From positions 1,480,481 through 1,544,480 of the forward strand of contig NZ_OZ007030.1 in the NCBI RefSeq assembly GCF_963931595.1: 64,000 bases of DNA. The letters run 5' to 3'. Below, piece after piece: positions 23,883-33,294 of the stretch (within the stretch, counting starts at the first letter, position 1; each line of letters starts with the position of its first letter). The DNA is from an uncultured Subdoligranulum sp. Lineage in GTDB: Bacteria; Bacillota; Clostridia; Oscillospirales; Ruminococcaceae. The translations under genes were made by a program, and so were the position numbers. A model generated the notes under the pieces. That model was not told the origin of the DNA, did no database searches, and was given only the letters and a program-made list of their open reading frames with translations.

Positions 23883-26159
23883 TTATACGCAGGCGGCCAG
23901 ATCGGTCTCCTGCAGCACGATGGTCCCGTCCGGCCCGGCATCGGCGGTATACACCGCACCCGCACGGGCCGTGCCTGCCGCAATCCGATCGGCCAGCGCC
24001 TGCTCCACCGCCCGGCTCACCGTGCGGCGCAGTTCCCGCGCCCCGTAGGGCGGCACTTTGTCCCCCGCCAGGCAGCGTGCGGCCGCCGGGGTATGGTTCA
24101 GCGTATAGCCTTGTTGGGCGGCACGTTCCTCCAGCTCGGTGAGCAGGCGGTCGGCGATGGCCGCCAGCTGCTGGGGACCCAGCGGATCGAACAGCACCGT
24201 CTCGTCCAGGCGGCCCATCAGTTCCGGCCGGAAAAAGGCCTTGGCCTCCTGCAGGGCCTGCTTGCCCCTCCGCTCCGCTTCACTGTCCGCCGCGCCGAAT
24301 CCCAACGGGGCGGTCTGACCGCTCAGGCAGCGCGCCCCCAGATTGGAAGTCAGCAGAATGATCGTGTTGGAAAAGTCCGCCTTGCGTCCCTGGGAATCGG
24401 TGAGGCAGCCGTCCTCCAGAATCTGCAGCAGCAGATTCTGGATATCCCCGTGGGCTTTTTCGATCTCATCGAAGAGCACCACGCTGTAGGGCCGCCGGCG
24501 CACCGCTTCGGTCAGCTGGCCGCCCTCGTCGTGGCCCACATAGCCCGGAGGCGCGCCAATGAGCCGTGCCACCGTGTGACGTTCCATATACTCCGACATG
24601 TCAAACCGCAGCAGCGCCTTCTCGCTGCCAAACCAGCATTTGGCCAGCGTGCGGGCCAGCTGGGTCTTGCCCACGCCGGTGGGGCCCAGGAACAGCATGG
24701 CACCGATGGGCCGCCCCGCTTCCCGCAGCCCGGTACGGCTGCGCCGGATGGCAGCCGCCACGGCGGCCACCGCCTTGGGCTGGCCGATCACCTCGGCGCC
24801 CAGGCGGCTTTCCAGGTGGGCCAGCCGTTCCCGCTCGGCTTCCCCTACCCGTTCCGCCGGCACACCGCTGGCTTCGCTGACCACCTTGGCCACATCGGCA
24901 GGCTGTAAAGTGCGCGGCTTGCCATCCCCTTCCGCCCCGGCGATCCGCACCGAGGCCGCCGCCTCGTCCAGCAGGTCAATGGCTTTGTCGGGCAGATACC
25001 GCCCCGGCAGGTACCGCACGCTGAGCTCCACCGCCGCGTGGATGGCTTCCTGGGGAATGGCGATGCCGTGATACCGCTCGTACCGCGGCATCAGTCCCCG
25101 CAGGATGGTCTCCGCGTCGGCGGGGCTGGGTTCCTCCACCATCACCTTGCCGAACCGCCGTTCCAGGGCCGAGTCCTTCTGGATGGTCTTGCGGTATTCC
25201 TCCACCGTGGTGGCACCGATCAGCTGGATCTCCCCGCGGGCCAGCATGGGCTTGAGGATGCTCGCTGCGTCGATAGCCCCCTCGGCCGCCCCGGCCCCCG
25301 CGATCACATGGATTTCGTCGATGAAAAGGATGGTGGAATTGTCGCGGTAGAGCTCTTCCAGCAGATTCTTGAACCGTTCCTCAAAATCTCCCCGGTATTT
25401 GGTGCCCGCCACCATGGAGGCCATATCCAACGCCAGCACCCGCTTGTTGCGCAGCGACGGCGTGATCTGCCCCGAGGCGATGCGCTGGGCCAGCGCCTCG
25501 GCCAGGGCGCTTTTGCCCACACCCGGCTCTCCCAGCAGGCAGGGGTTGTTCTTCTGGCGCCGGCAGAGGATCTCGATCATCCGGGCCAGCTCGGCGTCCC
25601 GGCACAGTACCGGGTCCAGCCGTCCCTCCTGGGCAAGCCTGGTGAGATCCCGGCCGTACTTCTCGCTGGGTCTGCCGCCGCGGGTGGCCGCCATCCGCGG
25701 CTGTGCCGGCAGTACCATCTGCCCCGAGAGCTGGCGGCACTCCCGCGCAGCCTGGGGTACCTCGATGCCCAGGGACGCCAGCCAGACGCTGGCCGTACAG
25801 GATGTATCCTCCAGCATGGCGCAGAGCAGATGTTCGTTTTCTGCCCGGGCCGCGCTGGCCGCATGGGCGCCCAGCACCGCGAACTCCATGGCCTTCCGGG
25901 TCTCGGGGGCCAGGTCCTGTCTGCCGAGATACCGCGGCGTCCCGCAGCTTCTTGCCTGCACGCAACCGCGCAGTGCGGACTCGGTGATCCGTTTGCGCCG
26001 CAGGAAATCTGCCGCCGGTCCCTGGGCAGTCTGCAGCATGGCCAGCAGCAAATGACCCGTGTCAGCCGCCGAACATCCCTGCCGTCCCGCCAGGATGACC
26101 GCCGTGTGCAGGGTATGGGCCGCCGCACGGGAAAAACCTTTATAATATTGAAACAGCAT
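23883..26159 (-). CDS. ClpC/ClpA-type AAA+ unfoldase without M domain
   Basis: This 758-aa Hsp100 protein has two Clp N repeats (residues 1-140). D1 has Walker [17 protein letters not shown] and a pore loop [11 protein letters not shown]2 has Walker [22 protein letters not shown] and LFDEIEKAH. An LGF tripeptide (TAPLGFGA) occupies the ClpP-docking loop position, so partnership with ClpP is likely. The coiled-coil M/UVR domain normally present in ClpC is missing: D1 runs straight into [19 protein letters not shown]. No ctsR or mcsAB genes adjoin it. The start was set at ATG 26159, with AGGAGG 7 nt upstream. The gene stands alone on the minus strand. Confidence 0.9.
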   Translation of the reverse strand: MLFQYYKGFSRAAAHTLHTAVILAGRQGCSAADTGHLLLAMLQTAQGPAADFLRRKRITESALRGCVQARSCGTPRYLGRQDLAPETRKAMEFAVLGAHAASAARAENEHLLCAMLEDTSCTASVWLASLGIEVPQAARECRQLSGQMVLPAQPRMAATRGGRPSEKYGRDLTRLAQEGRLDPVLCRDAELARMIEILCRRQKNNPCLLGEPGVGKSALAEALAQRIASGQITPSLRNKRVLALDMASMVAGTKYRGDFEERFKNLLEELYRDNSTILFIDEIHVIAGAGAAEGAIDAASILKPMLARGEIQLIGATTVEEYRKTIQKDSALERRFGKVMVEEPSPADAETILRGLMPRYERYHGIAIPQEAIHAAVELSVRYLPGRYLPDKAIDLLDEAAASVRIAGAEGDGKPRTLQPADVAKVVSEASGVPAERVGEAERERLAHLESRLGAEVIGQPKAVAAVAAAIRRSRTGLREAGRPIGAMLFLGPTGVGKTQLARTLAKCWFGSEKALLRFDMSEYMERHTVARLIGAPPGYVGHDEGGQLTEAVRRRPYSVVLFDEIEKAHGDIQNLLLQILEDGCLTDSQGRKADFSNTIILLTSNLGARCLSGQTAPLGFGAADSEAERRGKQALQEAKAFFRPELMGRLDETVLFDPLGPQQLAAIADRLLTELEERAAQQGYTLNHTPAAARCLAGDKVPPYGARELRRTVSRAVEQALADRIAAGTARAGAVYTADAGPDGTIVLQETDLAACV

Positions 26160-26240
26160 CCTTGTGCCTCCTGATTTGGTCTCATAGCAAGTATAGGCGC
26201 CACCGGCGCAAATAATCATCGAATCGAGGCCAATCCTGCC

Positions 26241-26269
26241 ATGACAAATGGGAAAGACTGTGCTATACT
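26241..26269 (+). promoter_or_regulatory. Promoter of the ABC exporter operon
   Basis: ATGACA (26241-26246) and TATACT (26264-26269) are 17 nt apart, about 45 nt before the first start codon. Confidence 0.65.
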
Positions 26270-26314
26270 AGGTAGCGCGCCCCCCAACATTCAATCCATA
26301 AGGTGGTTTTGTTC

Positions 26315-28054
26315 ATGCACAAATTGCTGCGCTATCTCAAGGGCTACGAAAAACAGGCCCTGCTGGCGCCGCTGTTCAAGATGCTGGAGGCCTGCTTCGA
26401 GCTGTTCGTGCCTCTGGTGGTAGCCAGCATCATCGACACCGGCATCAAGGATCACGACACCGTTTTTATCTGGCAGCGCTGCGGCCTGCTGGTTCTGCTG
26501 GCTGTCATCGGACTGACCTGCAGCCTCACCGCCCAGTTTTTTTCGGCCCGGGCGGCCTTGGGGTTCGGCACTGCGCTGCGCAAGGACCTTTTCCGTCACA
26601 TCGGCACCCTGAGCTACAGCGAACTGGACGGCATCGGCACTCCCACCCTGGTCACCCGGATGACCAGCGATATCAACCAGGTGCAAAGCGGCCTCAACCT
26701 GACGCTCCGGCTGCTGCTGCGCTGCCCTTTCATCGTGCTGGGCGCGCTGGTTATGGCGGCTTCCATCAGCCCCCGGCTGACGCTGCTGTTCCTGGTAGCC
26801 ACCGCCGTGATCTCGCTGATCGTCTGGCGGATCATGCATACCACCGTGCCGCTCTACCATGAAGCTCAAAACAGCCTGGACCGCGTCACGCTGCTCACCC
26901 GCGAAAACTACGTGGGCGCCCGTGTGGTGCGGGCTTTTGCCCGCCAGGCCGATGAACTGGCCGCCTTTGTGGAAACCAACGACCATCTGAAAACCATGCA
27001 GATCAGGGCCGGCCGGATCTCCGCTCTGATGAATCCGCTCACCTATCTGGTGGTCAATCTGACGGTCATCGCGCTGCTGCTGCTCGGCGGCCGGGAAGTC
27101 AATGTGGGCAACCTCACCCAGGGCGAAGTGATTGCCCTGATCAATTATCTGAGCCAGATCCTCATCAACCTTCTGCGTCTGGCCGATCTGGTGATCTCGG
27201 TGACCCGCGCCCTGGCCAGCGGCCTGCGCGTCAATGAGATTCTCAACACCCGCACCTCCATGCCGGACCCCGCATCCCCTGAACTGGCTCCCTGCGGCGA
27301 TACGCCTGCCGTATCCTTCGAGGGTGTCACCTTTACTTACCGCGGTGCCGGCGCCCCCAGCCTGACCGACGTGAGCTTTACGGCACAGCCCGGCCAGACC
27401 ATCGGAGTCATCGGCGGCACCGGCAGCGGCAAGACCACGCTGATCGACCTGGTAGCCCGCTTTTACGATGCCAGCGAAGGCTGTGTCCGACTCTTCGGCC
27501 ACGATGTAAAGAAATATTCCTTTACACAGTTGCGGCAGTGGGTGGGCATTGTGCCCCAGCAGGCCATCCTCTTTACCGGCACCATCCGGGACAACATGCG
27601 CTGGGCTGCCCCCGAGGCCACCGACGAGGAGATCTGGGCCGCCCTGGAAATCGCCCAGGCCGCCGATTTTGTGCGCGGTAAGCCCGGCATGCTGGAGGCA
27701 CCGGTGGAAACCGCCGGACGCAATTTCTCGGGCGGGCAGCGTCAGCGCCTGACGATCGCCCGCGCCCTGGTCTCCCGGCCCAGGATCCTGATTCTGGACG
27801 ACAGTGCCTCGGCGCTGGATTTCGCCACCGACGCCGCCCTGCGCAAGGCCCTGAAAGAAAAGACCCAGGGCATGACGGTCTTTATTGTATCCCAGCGGGC
27901 GGCCAGCGTGCAGCGCGCTGACCACATTCTGGTGCTGGACGACGGTGTGCTGACCGGCGACGCCCCCCATGCCGAGCTGCTGAAAAGCTGTCCGGTATAC
28001 CGGGAAATCTGCCTGAGCCAGTTGAGCAAGGAGGAGGTGGGCAAGACGTTATGA
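26315..28054 (+). CDS. Heterodimeric ABC exporter, half with degenerate ATP site
   Basis: The 579-aa half-transporter has six membrane helices (residues 1-310) and a C-terminal ATPase. It shows Walker A GGTGSGKTT and an intact signature NFSGGQRQRL. Walker B reads ILILDDSASALD, so the catalytic Glu is Asp. The switch histidine is replaced by Gln (VSQRAASVQ). These losses mark the non-catalytic half of heterodimeric multidrug or peptide exporters such as BmrC or TM287. AAGGTGG precedes ATG 26315; the four codons upstream in the same frame are discarded. Its stop overlaps the next start (ATGA). Confidence 0.92.
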   Translation: MHKLLRYLKGYEKQALLAPLFKMLEACFELFVPLVVASIIDTGIKDHDTVFIWQRCGLLVLLAVIGLTCSLTAQFFSARAALGFGTALRKDLFRHIGTLSYSELDGIGTPTLVTRMTSDINQVQSGLNLTLRLLLRCPFIVLGALVMAASISPRLTLLFLVATAVISLIVWRIMHTTVPLYHEAQNSLDRVTLLTRENYVGARVVRAFARQADELAAFVETNDHLKTMQIRAGRISALMNPLTYLVVNLTVIALLLLGGREVNVGNLTQGEVIALINYLSQILINLLRLADLVISVTRALASGLRVNEILNTRTSMPDPASPELAPCGDTPAVSFEGVTFTYRGAGAPSLTDVSFTAQPGQTIGVIGGTGSGKTTLIDLVARFYDASEGCVRLFGHDVKKYSFTQLRQWVGIVPQQAILFTGTIRDNMRWAAPEATDEEIWAALEIAQAADFVRGKPGMLEAPVETAGRNFSGGQRQRLTIARALVSRPRILILDDSASALDFATDAALRKALKEKTQGMTVFIVSQRAASVQRADHILVLDDGVLTGDAPHAELLKSCPVYREICLSQLSKEEVGKTL

Positions 28055-29805
28055 GCGAACAGATCAAACACAATGGTTCCACCGTCCGCCGGGTTCTGAA
28101 ACTCATCCGCCCCTACGCCGGGCTGGTGGCCCTTACGCTGACCCTGGCCGCCGTCACCGTCTTTACCACCCTGCTGGCGCCGGTTCTCTCCGGCAAGGCA
28201 GTGGACCTGATCGTGGGTCCCGGCCAGGTGGATTTTGCAGGGCTGGCCAAACTGGCTGTAGCCATCGCCGCCACCATCCTCTGCACCGCCGTGGCCCAGT
28301 GGCTGATGAACGTGGTCAACAACCGCATCACCTTCCAGGTGGTGCGGGACATGCGCATCCGGGCTTTCCGGCAGATGGAGATCCTGCCGCTGAAATACAT
28401 GGACGCCCACCGCCCCGGCGACGCCATCAGCCGGATCACCACCGACGTGGAACAGTTCAGTGACGGCCTGCTCATGGGCTTTACCCAGCTGTTCACCGGC
28501 GTGCTGACCATCCTGGGCACCCTGGGCGTCATGATCTCCATCGACTGGCGCATCGCCCTGGTGGTGGTGGCACTGACGCCGCTGTCCATCTTTGTGGCGC
28601 GCTTTATCGCCACCCACACCTACTCCATGTTCAAGGTCCAGAGCGAAACCCGCGCCGAGATGACCAGCCTGGTGGAGGAACTGGTGGGCAACGAACACCT
28701 GGTGCGCGCCTTCGGCTACGAGAGCCGCGCCGAAGCACGCTTTGACCGGATCAACCGGGACCTGCAGAAATGCGGCGTGCGTGCCGTCTTCTTCTCTTCC
28801 CTCACCAACCCCTGCACCCGGTTCGTCAACTCTCTGGTGTATGCCGCCGTGGGCGTGCTGGGCGCTTTCGCCGCCATCGCCGGCACCATCACGGTGGGCG
28901 AGCTCACGGTATTCCTGAACTACGCCAACCAGTACACCAAGCCTTTCAACGACATCTCTGATGTCATGACCGAACTGCAGAACGCCCTGGCCTGCGCCCA
29001 GCGGGTCTTTGACCTCATCGACGAAACGCCCATCCAGCCCGATGCCCCCGATGCCGTCGTGCTGCCTGCGGGCGCCGGCAGTGTGGAATTCGAGCACGTG
29101 AAATTCCGCTACACCCCCGACGTGCCGCTGATCGAGGACATGAACCTGCGGGTCTGGCCCGGACAGCGCATCGCTCTGGTGGGCCCCACCGGCTGCGGCA
29201 AAACCACACTGGTGAATCTGCTCATGCGGTTCTACGAGATCAACGGCGGCTGCCTGAAGGTGGACGGTCATCCCATTGACACCGTCACCCGGGACAGTCT
29301 GCGCGCCAACCTGGGCATGGTGCTGCAGGAAACCTGGTTGAAATCCGGCACCATCGCCGAGAACATTGCCTACGGAAAACCCGACGCCACCCGGGAGGAG
29401 ATCGTGGAGGCCGCCAAACGGGCCCGTGCCCACAGCTTTATCTGCCGGCTGCCCAATGGCTATGATACGGTGGTGGCCGAGGATGGCGGCAACATCAGCC
29501 AGGGACAGCGGCAGCTGCTCTGCATCGCCCGGGTCATGCTGCGGCGTCCCCCCATCCTGATCCTGGACGAAGCCACTTCCAGCATCGACACCCGCACCGA
29601 AGTGCTTGTGCAGGATGCCTTTGAGGAACTGATGAAGGGCCGCACCAGCTTCATTGTGGCGCATCGTCTTTCCACCATCAAGAATGCCGACCAGATTCTC
29701 GTCATGAAGGCCGGCAACATCATCGAGCGCGGCACCCACGAGGACCTGCTGGCCAAGGGCGGGTTCTATGCCCAGCTGTATGAGAGCCAGTTTGCCAAAG
29801 CCTGA
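28051..29805 (+). CDS. Heterodimeric ABC exporter, catalytic half
   Basis: The 584-aa partner has six helices in the first 330 residues and a complete ATPase. Walker A is GPTGCGKTT, Walker B ILILDEATSSID carries the catalytic Glu, and the switch histidine is in VAHRLSTIK. Its signature is degenerate (NISQGQRQLL). Together with the first half, this gives one complete ATP site built from its own Walker motifs and the partner signature. It overlaps the first half by 4 nt. The transported compound is unknown; multidrug or lipid export is typical of the family. Confidence 0.93.
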   Translation: MSEQIKHNGSTVRRVLKLIRPYAGLVALTLTLAAVTVFTTLLAPVLSGKAVDLIVGPGQVDFAGLAKLAVAIAATILCTAVAQWLMNVVNNRITFQVVRDMRIRAFRQMEILPLKYMDAHRPGDAISRITTDVEQFSDGLLMGFTQLFTGVLTILGTLGVMISIDWRIALVVVALTPLSIFVARFIATHTYSMFKVQSETRAEMTSLVEELVGNEHLVRAFGYESRAEARFDRINRDLQKCGVRAVFFSSLTNPCTRFVNSLVYAAVGVLGAFAAIAGTITVGELTVFLNYANQYTKPFNDISDVMTELQNALACAQRVFDLIDETPIQPDAPDAVVLPAGAGSVEFEHVKFRYTPDVPLIEDMNLRVWPGQRIALVGPTGCGKTTLVNLLMRFYEINGGCLKVDGHPIDTVTRDSLRANLGMVLQETWLKSGTIAENIAYGKPDATREEIVEAAKRARAHSFICRLPNGYDTVVAEDGGNISQGQRQLLCIARVMLRRPPILILDEATSSIDTRTEVLVQDAFEELMKGRTSFIVAHRLSTIKNADQILVMKAGNIIERGTHEDLLAKGGFYAQLYESQFAKA

Positions 29806-29844
29806 CCGCTTTCCCTGTTTTGTAAGAATAAGAAGGAGAATACT

Positions 29845-30855
29845 ATGAGTTCTGTCCAGATTCCCGAAAACTACAAAAGCCTTCTGGGGTTGTACGACAC
29901 CCAGAAGGCCATCGGCCTGATCAAGACAATCTTTCAGGAAAAACTTTGTCTGGCACTGCACCTGAAACGGGTCACGGCACCGCTGTTCGTGCTGCACGGC
30001 AGCGGCCTCAACGATGACCTCAACGGTGTGGAGCGGCCTGTGGCCTTTGACGTACCCTGCCTGGACGAGCAGGCCGAGATTGTGCACAGCCTTGCCAAAT
30101 GGAAGCGCTATGCCCTGTACAAGTACGGGTTCCGCCCCGGCCAGGGCCTGGTAACCGACATGAACGCCGTGCGCCGGGATGAGGAACTGGACAACCTGCA
30201 CAGCATTTATGTGGACCAGTGGGACTGGGAGCGGGTGATCACCGCCCGCCAGCGCACCGCCGCCTTCCTGCAGGACACCGTTCGGGACATCGTGGACGCC
30301 GTGTGCGCCACCTCCGATGAACTGCGCTGGAAGTTCCCTGCCCTGAAAAAGATTCACCTGACCCGGGAAGTGACCTTCATCACCACCCAGGAGTTGGAGG
30401 ATCTCTACCCCGACCTTACCCCCAAACAGCGGGAAAACGCCTTTGCCGAAAAGCACGGGACCATCTGCATCCAGCAGATCGGCGGCAAGCTGAAAAGCGG
30501 CAAGCCCCACGATGGACGCGCCCCCGACTACGACGACTGGACGCTGAACTGCGATATTCTGTTCTGGCACAAGCCGCTGGGCTGTGCGCTGGAACTTTCC
30601 AGCATGGGCATCCGGGTGGACGCCGACGCCCTGCGCCGCCAGCTGGACCTGGCGGGTTGCCCCCAGCGGGCGGAACTGCCCTTCCACAAGCTGCTGCTGG
30701 ACGGCACCCTGCCGCTGACCATGGGCGGCGGCATCGGCCAGAGCCGGCTGTGCATGCTCCTGTTGGGGAAAGTACATGTGGGCGAGGTTCAGGTCAGCCT
30801 GTGGGATGCGGATACGGTGAACGCCTGCCGTGACGCTGGTGTGGATCTGCTGTAA
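29845..30855 (+). CDS. asnA: Aspartate-ammonia ligase
   Basis: This 336-aa enzyme makes asparagine from aspartate, ammonia and ATP. It has the class II synthetase-like fold. LFVLHGSGLNDDLNGVERPV, HSLAKWKRYALYKYGF and the closing TMGGGIGQSRLCMLLL are hallmark AsnA segments. The length matches the family (about 330-340 aa). AAGGAG precedes ATG 29845 by 8-10 nt. It follows the ABC pair by 39 nt without an obvious terminator, so it may be read from the same promoter. Confidence 0.96.
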   Translation: MSSVQIPENYKSLLGLYDTQKAIGLIKTIFQEKLCLALHLKRVTAPLFVLHGSGLNDDLNGVERPVAFDVPCLDEQAEIVHSLAKWKRYALYKYGFRPGQGLVTDMNAVRRDEELDNLHSIYVDQWDWERVITARQRTAAFLQDTVRDIVDAVCATSDELRWKFPALKKIHLTREVTFITTQELEDLYPDLTPKQRENAFAEKHGTICIQQIGGKLKSGKPHDGRAPDYDDWTLNCDILFWHKPLGCALELSSMGIRVDADALRRQLDLAGCPQRAELPFHKLLLDGTLPLTMGGGIGQSRLCMLLLGKVHVGEVQVSLWDADTVNACRDAGVDLL

Positions 30856-30873
30856 CCGCGAAAAAACAATAAA

Positions 30874-30907
30874 AAAGCACCGCGGCCCTGACGGGCCGCG
30901 GTGCTTT
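30874..30907. terminator. Bidirectional terminator of asnA and tRNA-Thr
   Basis: A 15-bp stem (30874-30888 with 30893-30907) with a TGAC loop has T-runs on both strands. It closes asnA on the plus strand and the tRNA transcript on the minus strand. Confidence 0.88.
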
Positions 30908-30913
30908 GCTGTT

Positions 30914-30989
30914 TGGAGCTAGCAACAGGAATCGAACCTGCAACCTGCTGATTACAAATCAGCTGCACTGCCAATTGTGCTATGCTAGC
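30914..30989 (-). tRNA. tRNA-Thr (anticodon TGT)
   Basis: The minus strand gives a 76-nt cloverleaf. The acceptor GCTAGCA pairs with TGCTAGC, and the anticodon stem CTGAT/ATCAG holds the loop TTTGTAA with anticodon TGT. The T arm contains GGTTCGATTCC and CCA is encoded. It lies 37 nt after rsmA and just before a terminator, and reads ACA codons. Confidence 0.95.
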
Positions 30990-31026
30990 GGAACTTAGTT
31001 AGTATAGCACATTCGGAGTGGCGTTG

Positions 31027-31890
31027 TCAATCCTCATGGAGCGCCGTCAGCAGCGCCGCATAGTCCTGCAGCGTCAGCTGTTCGGGGCGGGCGCGCTTGT
31101 CCATGCCTGCCTTCTGCAAGGCGGCCAATACCTGGGCTTTGGGAAGTTTGAGACCGTTGGCGATGGCATTGGCCGCCGTCTTGCGCCGCTGGGAGAAGGC
31201 CGCGCGGATCAGCGCAAAGTAGGCACTCTCCTGCCCTTCCGGCAGTTCCACCGGCGGCTCTTGCCGCACATCCAGCCGGATAACCGCACTGGTCACGCTG
31301 GGCGCCGGATAGAAACTGCCCGGCTGCACCGTAAAGAGCATTTTGGGCTGGGCATAATAGGCCACCGCGTAGCTGATGGCGCCGGCCTCCCGGGTGCCAG
31401 GGGCGGCGCAGAGGCGCTGTGCAGCCTCCCTTTGCACCATGACAGTAATGTTCCGGATGGGGAGTTTTTCCTCCAGAAGGCGCATCAGAATGGGGCTGGT
31501 GATGTAATAGGGCAGATTAGCACAGACCGCCACCGGCTTGTCGCCGAACTCCTCCGCCAGCAGCGCCTTCAGGTCCACCTTGAGCACATCCTGCAGCACC
31601 AGCTTGAAATTGTCGTACCCGGCCATCGTTTCCGCCAGCAGCGGCGGGAGGCGCTTGTCCACCTCCACCGAAACCACCTTGTCAGCGCGCTTGCAGAGCT
31701 GTTCGGTGAGTACCCCGATGCCGGGGCCGATCTCCAGCACGCCCCAGCCGGGGCCGATCTCCGCCGCCTCCGCAATACGGGGGCAGATGCCCGGATTGAT
31801 GATGAAGTTTTGGCCGAACCCCTTGGAGAGGGTGAAATCATACCGCGCACACAGGTCGCGGATGGTGGAAAGGTCGGTCAGATTGGGCAC
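31027..31890 (-). CDS. rsmA: 16S rRNA dimethyladenosine transferase
   Basis: This 287-aa SAM-dependent enzyme dimethylates two adjacent adenines near the 3' end of 16S rRNA. Typical segments are SKGFGQNFIINPGICPRI, the SAM loop VLEIGPGIGVLTEQL, the acidic VSVEVDKRL and catalytic NLPYYITSPI. The C-terminal helical domain ends with AAFSQRRKTAANAI and PEQLTLQDYAALL. It is the last protein gene of the ftsEX-envC-S41 operon, 20 nt after the peptidase. Confidence 0.95.
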   Translation of the reverse strand: MPNLTDLSTIRDLCARYDFTLSKGFGQNFIINPGICPRIAEAAEIGPGWGVLEIGPGIGVLTEQLCKRADKVVSVEVDKRLPPLLAETMAGYDNFKLVLQDVLKVDLKALLAEEFGDKPVAVCANLPYYITSPILMRLLEEKLPIRNITVMVQREAAQRLCAAPGTREAGAISYAVAYYAQPKMLFTVQPGSFYPAPSVTSAVIRLDVRQEPPVELPEGQESAYFALIRAAFSQRRKTAANAIANGLKLPKAQVLAALQKAGMDKRARPEQLTLQDYAALLTALHED

Positions 31891-31910
31891 AGTATTCTTC
31901 CTTTCCCTGA

Positions 31911-33125
31911 TCAGTTCTGCCCCGCCAGCGACATGGCGGCATTGACCGCTTTGCTGATCTGCGGGTCATTCTCGATGGTGAAGTCATAGTAGGCGCTCTG
32001 CTGGTCGGCGCTCAGCGCGGCATCCACGTCGGGGGTTAGACCGGTGTCATTCCAGGTCTGGCCTTCATTGTCCAGCAGCAGACCCACCGTGATGTAGGCC
32101 GCCGAACCGTCCGAGAAGCTCTGCGCATCGCTCATGACGACGCCCTTGCCCATGGTGGTGGTACCCACCAGGGTGGCCCCGCCCATCTTGCGCAGGGCAT
32201 TGGCAAACAGTTCCGCACCGCCTGCCGTGCTGCCGTTCACCAGGCAGACCATGGGCAACGACACCTCGTTTTCGTCAGAGATGCGAAGATCGGTGGTGGT
32301 GCCATCCTTGTTTTCCTGCTGGGCAATCAGGCCCGAGGGGACGCAGTAATCCGCCGACACCAGCGCGGCGTTGAGGTTTTCGCCGGCATTGTCCCGCAGG
32401 TCAAACACATAGCAGGTGGCGCCCTGCTCCTTCAGGCTGTCCACCGCCGTCTTGAATTCGGTGGCGGTGCCGGTTCCGAAGGAGTCCATACGGATATACC
32501 CGCAGGTGCCGGCCGTCAGCTGGTAGGAAAGGGTGGGCGTATTGTAGTTGGTGTGCACCAGGTCCAGCGTCTGCTCCTGGCGGTCCGGCGTCAGGTAGGT
32601 AATCGTGGTGGTGGTGCCTTCCTCCCCCAGCAGCGCCGATGTGATGGTGGCGGTATCCCCCATCGTCTTGGTGGAAGTGCCGTTGATGGCTGTGATGAAG
32701 CCGCGCACTTCCAGGCCCTGCTCGCTGGCCGGAGAGCCGTCATAGACACGGATGATCCGCGCGTAGCCCGAGGAGGCATCGTTGACCACCGCCACGCCGA
32801 TGCCGGTCAGCTTGCCGGAAGCCACACCCTGCATCTCGCTGTAGGCCTTGGCGCTGTAATAGCGGGCATACTTGTCGTTGATGCCCAGCATATATCCGGC
32901 GGCAATCGTATCGTTGAGGGTATCCTCATTGATGGTAAAATACTCATTGGCGCGCACAAAGCGGTCGATCTCCGAGAGTTTGTTGTACTGCCGTTCCTTG
33001 TTCTTGACGCTGGACACGGTAGAGTTGAACATATTCATCGAAATGACCATCGTAAGCGAAAAGGTCACCGCCATTGCGATCAGCGCAATGGTGGCAGCAA
33101 CGCCCAGACTGATTTTTTTACTCAT
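31911..33125 (-). CDS. S41 family carboxy-terminal processing peptidase with PDZ domain
   Basis: This 404-aa exported serine peptidase has an N-terminal membrane anchor (VAATIALIAMAVTFSLTMVI). A PDZ domain lies around residues 105-190 (GIGVAVVND, GSPASEQGLEVRGFITAING). The S41 core has the nucleophile in VNGSTAGGAELFANAL and the Lys in GTTTMGKGVVMSD. AAGGAG lies before ATG 33125. In ftsEX-linked operons such CtpA/CtpB-like enzymes process wall or division proteins outside the cell; the substrate is unknown. The small 37-aa gene lies directly upstream. Confidence 0.93.
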   Translation of the reverse strand: MSKKISLGVAATIALIAMAVTFSLTMVISMNMFNSTVSSVKNKERQYNKLSEIDRFVRANEYFTINEDTLNDTIAAGYMLGINDKYARYYSAKAYSEMQGVASGKLTGIGVAVVNDASSGYARIIRVYDGSPASEQGLEVRGFITAINGTSTKTMGDTATITSALLGEEGTTTTITYLTPDRQEQTLDLVHTNYNTPTLSYQLTAGTCGYIRMDSFGTGTATEFKTAVDSLKEQGATCYVFDLRDNAGENLNAALVSADYCVPSGLIAQQENKDGTTTDLRISDENEVSLPMVCLVNGSTAGGAELFANALRKMGGATLVGTTTMGKGVVMSDAQSFSDGSAAYITVGLLLDNEGQTWNDTGLTPDVDAALSADQQSAYYDFTIENDPQISKAVNAAMSLAGQN

Positions 33126-33159
33126 GGGTCAGACGGCTCCTTACTGTTTGGTGACCGCC

Positions 33160-33273
33160 TCAGGCGGCGTAGGACAACGAGAACAGAATGGTGCTGAACA
33201 GACTCAACACCATCATGGCTGCGAACACAAGACAGAAAATGCGCACAGCCGTTTTATGCTTCTGCGGTTTCAT
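33160..33273 (-). CDS. Small single-pass membrane protein, 37 aa
   Basis: A 38-codon frame lies between the M23 and S41 genes. It begins MKPQKHKTAVRIFCLVFAAM and ends with SLFSTILFSLSYAA. GGAGGG stands 8 nt before ATG 33273, which is as good as its neighbours. The basic N-terminus and one hydrophobic span predict a single-pass inner-membrane peptide. Its place inside the ftsEX-envC-S41 operon suggests a role in the division or hydrolase complex, but no family is recognised. Confidence 0.68.
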   Translation of the reverse strand: MKPQKHKTAVRIFCLVFAAMMVLSLFSTILFSLSYAA

Positions 33274-33294
33274 GGATAGCTCCCTCCTCCGCGA

